Source: JAJPGZ01 sp041167105
Lineage (GTDB): Bacteria > Verrucomicrobiota > Verrucomicrobiia > Chthoniobacterales > UBA10450
Direction: 5' to 3'
Length of the DNA stretch: 18,264 bases
NCBI GenBank assembly: GCA_041167105.1
Contig: JBEEGX010000132.1
Span: forward strand, 1 to 18,264
Position 1 is the first letter of the stretch. Every line of letters begins with the position of its first letter. The translations under genes and the position numbers were made by a program. This document shows, one piece after another, positions 7,376 through 13,565 of this stretch. The notes below the pieces were generated by a model. That model was not told where the DNA came from, did no database searches, and worked only from the letters and a program-made list of their open reading frames with translations.

Positions 7376-8622
7376 TGAAACGCTCGCTCGTCATTGGCCT
7401 AATGATCGGCGCGGTCGCCGCGTTCATCGTGGCGGCGCTGCACGCGAGCGGGCTGCTCGTGAATATCGAGATGGCGGTGACGGAACGCGTATCGCATTAC
7501 CGCACCGCCACGCACGTTGTCGGCAACAAATGGCAATACCTTCTCGTCGTGCTGCTCTCGTTAGGCACGGCCGCGCTGACGGTAATTACGATCCGGCGCG
7601 CGCGCATGGGCTGGATCGTCTTCGCATTGTTAGCGGAGCTTGCCGCGCTCTCGTGGGTCTGCTCGCTTTATCACACATTCTTCCAGCCGCTGCCGAGTAT
7701 GGCCGCGGTCGCGCTCGCATTCGGCGGTGCGCAAACCTGGATGCTCTTCGCGACGCGCTCGCGTTCGCATGTGGCCGCGACGTATTTCGCCGGACATCTT
7801 TCGCGCAAGCAAATGCGAAAAATGATCGGCGGCGAAATTCCCGCCGATGTCGATCCGCGCATGCATGACGTGACGGTGGTGGTTTGCGATATCGCGAACA
7901 AATACGATCTCGCCGAAGAATCCGATCCCAAGGAATACGCGCGCACGACCGAGGAATTCATTCGCCGCACCACGCAATTGTTTCTCGATGCCGACGGTTA
8001 CATTCATGCGGCCGACGGCGAAGGCGTGGTTGCATTATTCGGATTTCCCGATGGCAGCGGCGATCACGCGAGCAAAGCGGTGCGGGTCACGCTCGGTTTG
8101 GTCGAATCATTCCAGGAAGCGCGTCAGCGCAATAACGGCGATCTCTTCGGCCGTTGCGACGTGCACATGGGCGTAAGCTCGGGCAGCATCATTGTCGCGC
8201 CGATCAAAGATAGCGGACGGCCGAGTTTGTTAACGAGCGGCGAACCGGTGGAGCTCGCGCGCAGATTTTGTGTGGCGAATCGCTTTTACGGTTCGCGCAT
8301 TCTCATTGGGCCGCGCACGTTCGAGCTTGCGAGCAAATACATTGTCGCGCGTCCGATCGATTTTCTGAGCGGCGTAAATTCGCAGGAGCGCCACGAAATT
8401 TACGAACCGCTTTGGCTCGCGGCGGAAGCGAAACCAGAACACATCGCACGGCGCGATTCGTTCTGGAACGGCGTGGTGTTGTATCGAGAAAAGCGCTGGG
8501 CCGAAGCGTATACCGAATTTCAAAAAGCGCGCGGACCGGACGGCGAAGACGATGCGCCGCTGAATTTGTATTTGCGCCGGCTCGAAACGCTCGCGCTCCA
8601 CCTAACAACTGCGCCGGATTGA
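7375..8622 (+). CDS. Membrane protein with a divergent class III nucleotidyl cyclase domain
   Basis: 415 residues. Three or four membrane segments (about 5-22, 54-72, 78-97, 107-125) are followed by a class III adenylyl/guanylyl cyclase homology domain (about 163-305) and a short helical C-terminus with a TPR-like piece (RWAEAYTEFQKAR). In the cyclase domain the first metal aspartate is present (VVVCDIANKYD, Asp172). The GD dipeptide that supplies the second metal ligand reads GE (AADGEGVVALFG, Glu216). The VNLAAR-type transition-state motif reads VELARR (292-297), losing the Asn. Activity is therefore doubtful and a nucleotide-sensing or degenerate role is possible. The start overlaps the ClpX-like stop by one base. 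No copy of the dispersed 10-mer lies inside, unlike most neighbours. Domain identity is from motif recognition; catalytic status is inference. Confidence 0.8.
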   Translation: MKRSLVIGLMIGAVAAFIVAALHASGLLVNIEMAVTERVSHYRTATHVVGNKWQYLLVVLLSLGTAALTVITIRRARMGWIVFALLAELAALSWVCSLYHTFFQPLPSMAAVALAFGGAQTWMLFATRSRSHVAATYFAGHLSRKQMRKMIGGEIPADVDPRMHDVTVVVCDIANKYDLAEESDPKEYARTTEEFIRRTTQLFLDADGYIHAADGEGVVALFGFPDGSGDHASKAVRVTLGLVESFQEARQRNNGDLFGRCDVHMGVSSGSIIVAPIKDSGRPSLLTSGEPVELARRFCVANRFYGSRILIGPRTFELASKYIVARPIDFLSGVNSQERHEIYEPLWLAAEAKPEHIARRDSFWNGVVLYREKRWAEAYTEFQKARGPDGEDDAPLNLYLRRLETLALHLTTAPD

Positions 8623-8643
8623 GGTCCGGAGCCGCACGGGCGG

Positions 8644-9249
8644 ATGAGAAGAACAGAATATCCCGAGGCGCTGCGTAATCTCATCGCGCAACTGCGGCAG
8701 ATGCCCGGCGTCGGTCCGCGCTCGGCCGAGCGCATCGCGCTGTGGATCGTCCAAAATAAAAACGATGCGCCGGAGCAAATCGCGAACGCGCTAAGATCGA
8801 CAAGAGAATCTGTGCGATCATGCGCGCTCTGTGGATTTTTCGCCACGCAGGAACTCTGCGACATTTGTGCGGACGATTCGCGCGCTGTCGATCTTCTCTG
8901 CGTCGTCGAACAGCCGACCGATATTCTACCGCTGGAAAAGACGAGCGCGTTTCGCGGCCGCTATCATTCGCTCGGCGGGCGCATCTCGCCGCTCGATCAC
9001 GTCGGCCCGGAGGATTTGCGGATTAGACAGCTCGTCGATCGCGTGGCGAAAGAAAAATTCTCCGAAATAATTTTCGCGCTTGCGGCTGACGTCGAAGGCG
9101 AAGCGACCACAAATTACCTTGTCGATCTTTTGCGAGACAAAGGCATCCCGCTCACGCGCATCGCGCACGGTTTGCCCGCCGGCGGCGGCTTGGAAAACGC
9201 CGACGAGCTCACGCTCTACCAAGCGTTAAGCGGCCGAACAAAGCTCTGA
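8644..9249 (+). CDS. recR: Recombination mediator RecR
   Basis: RecR, which with RecF/RecO loads RecA on gapped DNA in recombinational repair. It has 201 residues, the usual size. In order: helix-hairpin-helix QMPGVGPRSAERIA (19-32), a Cys4 zinc finger (Cys60, Cys63, Cys72, Cys75), a Toprim domain (LLCVVEQPTDILPLEKT, RGRYHSLGGRISPLDHVGP) and the C-terminal signature LPAGGGLENADELTLYQAL. ATG 8644 follows the cyclase-like gene by 21 nt with a weak GGCGG site. RecO, RecF and the usual dnaX/YbaB partners are not beside it. It carries three copies of the dispersed 10-mer in only 606 bases, one of the highest densities in the window. Confidence 0.96.
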   Translation: MRRTEYPEALRNLIAQLRQMPGVGPRSAERIALWIVQNKNDAPEQIANALRSTRESVRSCALCGFFATQELCDICADDSRAVDLLCVVEQPTDILPLEKTSAFRGRYHSLGGRISPLDHVGPEDLRIRQLVDRVAKEKFSEIIFALAADVEGEATTNYLVDLLRDKGIPLTRIAHGLPAGGGLENADELTLYQALSGRTKL

Positions 9250-9253
9250 CTTC

Positions 9254-9288
9254 GACATTGGACGTTGGACGTTGAGCGTTCGGCGTTT
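9254..9288. repeat. Degenerate heptamer array (GACGTTG-like, 5 units)
   Basis: In the 57-base gap between recR and lipA, five 7-base units run without a break: GACATTG, GACGTTG, GACGTTG, AGCGTTC, GGCGTTT. The first three differ by one base. It sits directly upstream of the putative lipA promoter element. From memory, arrays of this flavour recur between genes of verrucomicrobial genomes, but I cannot verify that here. Confidence 0.6.
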
Positions 9289-9292
9289 TCCG

Positions 9293-9304
9293 CTAATCTT
9301 TGCG
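9293..9304 (+). promoter_or_regulatory. Candidate lipA promoter element
   Basis: Second exact copy of CTAATCTTTGCG. If TAATCT acts as the -10 box, transcription would begin about at 9306-9307, that is at the lipA ATG, giving a leaderless or nearly leaderless mRNA. This would agree with the lack of a ribosome-binding site there. The element is seen; the reading as promoter is inference. Confidence 0.27.
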
Positions 9305-9306
9305 CA

Positions 9307-10194
9307 ATGTCGTGCGCGAAGATCGATCCCTCGCTCCACCAGCCTAACAAGCCGCCGTGGATCAAGGTGCGGCTGCCGTCGAATCCCGTTTTCTTTTCCA
9401 CCAAAGCGCTCATTTCCGATTTGCGTTTGCACACCGTCTGCGAAAGCGCGCAGTGCCCGAACCGCTGGGAATGCTGGAGCCAGGGCACCGCGACGATGAT
9501 GATCGCGGGCGATCGTTGCACGCGCGCATGCGGATTTTGCGCGGTGACAACGGCGAAACCATTCGCGCTCGAAGAAGACGAACCACAACGCGTCGCCGAA
9601 GCGGTCAAGCGAATGAAGTTAAAGCATGTCGTCATCACCGCGGTCGCGCGCGACGATCTGAAAGACGGTGGCGCAAATCATTTCGCGCGTGTCATCACCG
9701 CGATTCGCGAAATGGATCCGTCGATTGTCGTCGAAGTTCTCGTGCCGGATTTTCACGCGCAGGATTGGTGCATTCAGATCGTGCTCGACGCCGCGCCCGA
9801 CATCTACAATCACAACATGGAAACGGTGGAGCGACTCACGCCAGTCGTTAGGTCGCGCGCGAAATACGAAACGTCATTGCGCGTTTTACAGCGCGCGAAA
9901 GAACTTTCGCCGAAAATGGTGACGAAGAGCGGCGTCATGCTCGGGCTCGGCGAAACGGAGCCGGAATTGTTTCAAACGATGGACGATTTGCGCGAAGCCG
10001 GTGTGCAGGTTTTAACGATGGGACAATATCTGCGGCCGACGCCTAATCACTTGCCCGTGGTCGAATACATCACGCCCGAGCAGTTCGAGCTTTACGGCGA
10101 GATCGCGCGCAAAAAAGGATTTGAACACGTTGCCTCCGGGCCGCTCGTCCGCAGCTCCTATCACGCGGCGGATTTTCACCCGGTCGTGCGTTAA
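9307..10194 (+). CDS. lipA: Lipoyl synthase LipA
   Basis: Radical-SAM enzyme that inserts two sulfurs into octanoyl groups on lipoyl domains of 2-oxoacid dehydrogenases and GcvH. Both Fe-S clusters can be traced: the auxiliary cluster cysteines in CESAQCPNRWEC (45, 50, 56) and the SAM cluster in CTRACGFC (71, 75, 78). The C-terminal RSSYHA supplies the serine ligand of the auxiliary cluster. Other family motifs are VVITAVARDDL, FHAQDW, NHNMETV, KSGVMLGLGET and TMGQYLRPT. From ATG 9307 it has 295 residues, a normal length; the frame is open back to 9265 but that adds only repeat-encoded sequence. No lipB lies next to it. It contains no exact dispersed 10-mer (nearest is AAGATCGAT at 9319). Confidence 0.96.
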   Translation: MSCAKIDPSLHQPNKPPWIKVRLPSNPVFFSTKALISDLRLHTVCESAQCPNRWECWSQGTATMMIAGDRCTRACGFCAVTTAKPFALEEDEPQRVAEAVKRMKLKHVVITAVARDDLKDGGANHFARVITAIREMDPSIVVEVLVPDFHAQDWCIQIVLDAAPDIYNHNMETVERLTPVVRSRAKYETSLRVLQRAKELSPKMVTKSGVMLGLGETEPELFQTMDDLREAGVQVLTMGQYLRPTPNHLPVVEYITPEQFELYGEIARKKGFEHVASGPLVRSSYHAADFHPVVR

Positions 10195-10196
10195 AG

Positions 10197-10925
10197 ATGG
10201 AAGAGGCGCAACGAGGGCCGGCTAGTTCGTCGGTGCCTTCCTGGACAATTCACAAAGCCGATCGCGCATCGATGGCGGCAGTCATTCCGGCGTATCACGA
10301 AGAAAAGCACATCTGCGATGTCGTTAGGCGATTGCGCAAGCAACTGGACAACATCGTGGTGATTGATGATGGATCGAGCGATGCGACCGCGGAGCGCGCG
10401 CGTGAAGCGGGCGCCGAGGTCATCATTCATCCGAAAAATCGCGGCAAAGGCGAATCGATCAAAACCGGGCTGCGATATTGGTTAGATCGACATATGAATT
10501 GGGTCTTCGTTCTCGACGCCGACGGCCAGCATCGCCCGGAAGAAGTCACCGTCTTCATGGCCGCGGCCATGTCCGACGGCGCGTCGTTGCTCATCGGCAA
10601 TCGGATGAAGAATGTGAAATCGATGCCGGTTCTTCGGCGATTTGTTAATCGCTGGATGAGCAGTCAGATCAGCCGCGCTTGCGGCCATACCATTCCGGAC
10701 ACGCAATGCGGGTTCCGCATGTTACATCGACATCTTATTCCGGAGTTGCTCGGCGGCACCGCGCGTTTCGATTACGAAACCGAGATGCTCATCATCGCCA
10801 GTCGCAAAGGTTTTCGCATCGAATCGGTCCCGATCAGCACCGTGTATTCTGACGAGGTGAGCAGCATTCATCCGGTGCGCGACACCATTCGCTTCCTTCA
10901 ATTGATGCGGCGCTATCGCAGATAG
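10197..10925 (+). CDS. Cytoplasmic GT2 glycosyltransferase (DPM1/UgtP-like)
   Basis: GT-A glycosyltransferase, 242 residues, of the type that moves a sugar from a nucleotide donor to polyprenyl phosphate. Motifs: AAVIPAYHEEKHI (27-39), VVIDDGSSDAT (54-64), NRGKGESIKTGL (81-92), DxD-containing VLDADGQHRPEE (105-116), GNRM and QCGFRML. No membrane helix and no GtrA-like domain follow, so it would act as a soluble or peripheral enzyme. The start at 10197 is two bases after the lipA stop, suggesting coupling; ATG 10272 is an alternative that removes a poorly conserved 25-residue leader. It has no exact dispersed 10-mer but a near copy at 10483-10492. Specificity cannot be assigned. Confidence 0.87.
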   Translation: MEEAQRGPASSSVPSWTIHKADRASMAAVIPAYHEEKHICDVVRRLRKQLDNIVVIDDGSSDATAERAREAGAEVIIHPKNRGKGESIKTGLRYWLDRHMNWVFVLDADGQHRPEEVTVFMAAAMSDGASLLIGNRMKNVKSMPVLRRFVNRWMSSQISRACGHTIPDTQCGFRMLHRHLIPELLGGTARFDYETEMLIIASRKGFRIESVPISTVYSDEVSSIHPVRDTIRFLQLMRRYRR

Positions 10926-10932
10926 GCGCGGC

Positions 10933-11028
10933 TTAGCTGAGCGCGATCAACACGAATAAAAACAGCAGCACGATGAGCCAGGCGATGTCTTTCATTTCGC
11001 CTAACAACAGCACCGTGGATACCGACAT
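10933..11028 (-). CDS. Putative 31-residue single-helix membrane peptide
   Basis: A short frame downstream of thrS on the same strand, ATG at 11028 and TAA at 10933-10935. It starts MSVSTVLLLGEMKD and continues with an almost uninterrupted hydrophobic helix (about residues 15-31, AWLIVLLFLFVLIA) ending at Ser31. An internal ATG would give a 20-residue form that still holds the helix. The gap from the thrS stop is 56 bases, so co-transcription is possible. I do not recognise a family; KdpF-like or stress-type membrane peptides are a loose analogy only. No clear ribosome site is visible, which keeps confidence moderate. One copy of the second dispersed word (GCCTAACA) lies inside it. Confidence 0.45.
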   Translation of the reverse strand: MSVSTVLLLGEMKDIAWLIVLLFLFVLIALS

Positions 11029-11084
11029 CACGCTACCGCTGCCGTGATTGTTTTGTAGGAAGAACCGCTACGCGACCGACAGCG

Positions 11085-12923
11085 TCACGCGCGGCGTTCT
11101 TTGATCGACAATAGAATTTCCGCGATCGCTTCTGCGCGCGGTTTCGCGCCGAGATTTCCTTTGCCGTGCACGCGCACACTGACCGCTTCCGCTTCCATAT
11201 CGCGGTTGCCGATGACGAACATGGTGTGGACTTTCATTTGCTCGGCGCGCTGGATTTTGCCGTTGATCTTGTCTGTCGAAAGATCGACAGCGGTGCGGAC
11301 GAAGTTTGCCCGGAGTTCATTGTCGATCTTGCGCGCGTAATCAACCAGCGCCGACTCATCGCCGATGGTGAGGATGCGCACCTGTTCCGGCGCGAGCCAC
11401 AGCGGGAAGTTGCCGGCGTAATGTTCGATCAGAAATCCGATGAAGCGCTCGTGCGTGCCTAACGGGGCGCGGTGAATGCAAATCGGAATCTTCTCCGTGT
11501 TGTCTTTGTCTTTGTAGCGCAGATCGAAATTGCGCGGCTGCGCGAAATCGACCTGGTTGGTCGCGATGGAAAATTCGCGCCCGATCACGCTCCACGCCTG
11601 CACGTCGATCTTCGGCCCGTAAAACGCAGCCTCGTTAGGCACTTCTACGTAATTAATTCCCGAATTCTTGAGAACACTGCGCGTCATGTCCTCCGTCTTT
11701 TTCCAAAGCTCCGGTTCATCGACAAATTTTTGACCGAGCTTGGCCGGATCGTGCGTCGAGAAACGCATCAGATATTTCTCGATGCCGAAGAGTTTGAAAT
11801 ATTTCAAATACATCTCGTTCACCGCATTGAACTCGGACTCGAACTGCTCCGGCGTCATGTAAAGATGCGCGTCGTTCATCTGCATCGAGCGCACGCGCAT
11901 GAGCCCGAACAATTCGCCGCTCTGCTCGTACCGGTAACACGTCCCGTACTCCGCGAAGCGCAACGGCAAGTCGCGATAACTCCTCGGCACCGCCGCGAAC
12001 AATTTGTGATGATGCGGACAGTTCATCGCCTTGAGGTAGTAACGTTGCGCGGTTTGTGCGCTTTCATCGTGCTCGTGCAGAGTCATCGGCGGAAACATCG
12101 ACTCAGCGTAGTACGGAAGGTGCCCGCTCTTTTTGTAGAGGCTCTCGCGCGCAATGTGCGGTGATTTCACGCGTTGATAGCCGGCAGCGAATTCAGTTTC
12201 TTTCGCCAGCTTCTCTAGTTCTTCGATCATGGCGGCCCCGCGCGGAAGCCACAGCGGCAACCCTGGACCGACGTCGTCGTCGATGATGTAAATCTCCAGT
12301 TCCTTGCCGAGCTTGCGATGATCGCGCTTTTTCGCTTCCTCAAGCATGGCGAAGTATTCGTCCAGCTGTGTCTTGTTCTTGAACGCGGTGCCGTAAATGC
12401 GTTGAAGCTGCGGATTCTTTTCGTCGCCTTTGTAGTAAGCGCTCGCCACATTCGTTAGGCGAAAGGCGCCGATGTTTCCCGTGCGCATGACGTGCGGCCC
12501 GGCGCAAAGATCGACAAAGTCGCCGTTGCGATAGAGCGAGATAGTTTCGCCTTCGGGAATGTTTTCGATGATGTCGATCTTGAATTTGCTCGGTTGTTCG
12601 CGTTCGCCTAACGAAGCCAGCCGGCCTTTGCGTCCCATCTCCAGCGCTTCATCGCGCGAAACTTCCACGCGCTCGAACGGATGGTTCGCCTTGATCTCCT
12701 TCTTCATCTCCGCCTCGATCTTCTCGAAATCCTCCGGCGAAATGCGGTGGGGAAGATCGACATCGTAATAAAATCCGTTCTCCACTGGCGGCCCGGCCGC
12801 GAATTGCGCTTCCGGCCAGATTTTCAAAATCGCCGTGGCCAGCACATGCGCCGCCGAATGCCGCAGACGTTCGATGTCCGTCATCTGCGCGCGCATCTCC
12901 GGCGTTTTGCGTTCTTCGCTCAT
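11085..12923 (-). CDS. thrS: Threonyl-tRNA synthetase lacking the TGS domain
   Basis: Class II aminoacyl-tRNA synthetase charging tRNA-Thr, 612 residues. The editing domain is at the very start: RHSAAH (21-26) with the second site DLCAGPHV (138-145). The catalytic core has zinc-ligand NCPHHH, motif 2 around RFAEYGTCYRYEQSGELFGLMRVR, NDAH, AFYGPKIDV and motif 3 IHRAPLGTHERFIGFLIEHYAG. A C-terminal anticodon-binding domain follows (PEQVRILTIGD to the end). In E. coli ThrRS the equivalent HS(C)AH begins near residue 73 after a TGS domain; here only about 20 residues precede it, so TGS is missing. The sequence upstream of ATG 12923 is repeat-like and stops the frame, so this is not a mis-called start. 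Five dispersed 10-mers, the most of any gene here. Confidence 0.96.
   Translation of the reverse strand: MSEERKTPEMRAQMTDIERLRHSAAHVLATAILKIWPEAQFAAGPPVENGFYYDVDLPHRISPEDFEKIEAEMKKEIKANHPFERVEVSRDEALEMGRKGRLASLGEREQPSKFKIDIIENIPEGETISLYRNGDFVDLCAGPHVMRTGNIGAFRLTNVASAYYKGDEKNPQLQRIYGTAFKNKTQLDEYFAMLEEAKKRDHRKLGKELEIYIIDDDVGPGLPLWLPRGAAMIEELEKLAKETEFAAGYQRVKSPHIARESLYKKSGHLPYYAESMFPPMTLHEHDESAQTAQRYYLKAMNCPHHHKLFAAVPRSYRDLPLRFAEYGTCYRYEQSGELFGLMRVRSMQMNDAHLYMTPEQFESEFNAVNEMYLKYFKLFGIEKYLMRFSTHDPAKLGQKFVDEPELWKKTEDMTRSVLKNSGINYVEVPNEAAFYGPKIDVQAWSVIGREFSIATNQVDFAQPRNFDLRYKDKDNTEKIPICIHRAPLGTHERFIGFLIEHYAGNFPLWLAPEQVRILTIGDESALVDYARKIDNELRANFVRTAVDLSTDKINGKIQRAEQMKVHTMFVIGNRDMEAEAVSVRVHGKGNLGAKPRAEAIAEILLSIKERRA
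11273..11290. repeat. Small inverted repeat formed with the dispersed 10-mer, inside thrS
   Basis: CTGTCGA (11273-11279), loop AAGA, TCGACAG (11284-11290) is a perfect 7-bp stem. It arises where a near copy of one orientation abuts a full copy of the other (11280-11289); another full copy in opposite orientation starts at 11321. It lies inside coding sequence, so a terminator role is unlikely. Confidence 0.5.
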
Positions 12924-12930
12924 GAATTAG

Positions 12931-12963
12931 CGAGAGATTCCTCGACTTCGCTCGGAATGACAA
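12931..12963. repeat. Fragment of a widespread dispersed repeat (hairpin-prone)
   Basis: The 61-base gap between thrS and the secreted-protein gene is filled by a segment running from CGAGAGATTCC to GGAATGACAAG. ATTCC/GGAAT can pair as the base of an imperfect hairpin. Read as protein it gives the peptide VIPSEVEES on the - strand, which I know as a recurrent spurious translation in many genomes. It separates thrS from its upstream neighbour and leaves little room for a normal promoter. Confidence 0.55.
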
Positions 12964-12984
12964 GCGATGAGGAAGATGTCGATC

Positions 12985-13512
12985 TTACTTGATCTCGGCC
13001 AGCTTCTTCAGATCGACGCGCTTGATCCAGTCCTGCAATTCTTTCGGCTCGAGATTCGTTAGCTCGATCTGCACGAAATAGCGTTTTGCCACCATCACCC
13101 AAATCGATGCGTGCTTTTGATCCTTCTCGTATGCTTCGAATCCGGGATTGCCATCGATCGTGACCGACTTGGAATAACCTTCGCCGCTCTCGCTCGTGAT
13201 GTTCCAGGCCGCTGTCGTCGCAATCACGTAATCGGGATTCGAAATTGAATCGAGAATGCTGATCGACGCCGTCGGCGCTGTCGCGCCTTCGCCCTTGTGA
13301 TAATCGCGATGGACGTTCGTTAACTTGAATCCGCCGACATCCGTCGTGGAACCCTCGGGCTTTTCCGCGGCCCATCCGTTAGGCGCGTCCGGCAAAAGCG
13401 GAATCAACTTCTCGTAATCAATTACGTCCGGCGCGTCCGGCGGCGGCGGCGCCTGCGCGATCGCGGACGCAATCGCGATGAAGGCGAGGAAGATGTGGGC
13501 GAACTTCGTCAT
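12985..13512 (-). CDS. Secreted protein of unknown function
   Basis: 175 residues from ATG 13512. A clear signal peptide (MTKFAHIFLAFIAIASAIAQA, cleavage likely after Ala21) exports it; it then has a Pro-rich stretch (22-27) and a single compact domain: LLPDAPNGWAAEKPEG, FKLTNVHRDY, SISILDS, WNITSE, FEAYEKDQKHASIWVMVAKRYFVQIEL. There is no cysteine, lipobox or membrane anchor in the mature part. The 'small basic domain with a self-quoted gain on GW..KPEG' pattern is one I have seen in uncharacterised exported proteins but cannot name. Its TAA stop codon overlaps the dispersed 10-mer (12977-12986), the only copy not fully within a gene. Its ATG overlaps a possible TTG start of the divergent GT39 gene. 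Confidence 0.75.
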   Translation of the reverse strand: MTKFAHIFLAFIAIASAIAQAPPPPDAPDVIDYEKLIPLLPDAPNGWAAEKPEGSTTDVGGFKLTNVHRDYHKGEGATAPTASISILDSISNPDYVIATTAAWNITSESGEGYSKSVTIDGNPGFEAYEKDQKHASIWVMVAKRYFVQIELTNLEPKELQDWIKRVDLKKLAEIK

Positions 13513-13565
13513 TGGGTCTCGGTACTCGATTGACTTCGCCTCGTGCCTTTGTCAACACGCGATTG

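Noticed and set aside
9265..9306. Longer lipA start
   Set aside because: Would translate the heptamer array; LipA homologues begin near the ATG at 9307.
10926..11084. tRNA or small structured RNA in the gap after the GT2 gene
   Set aside because: No cloverleaf or T-loop sequence; the small membrane-peptide frame explains most of it.
11472..12164. 230-codon frame antisense to thrS
   Set aside because: Opposite strand of the highly conserved ThrRS catalytic core; no domain of its own.
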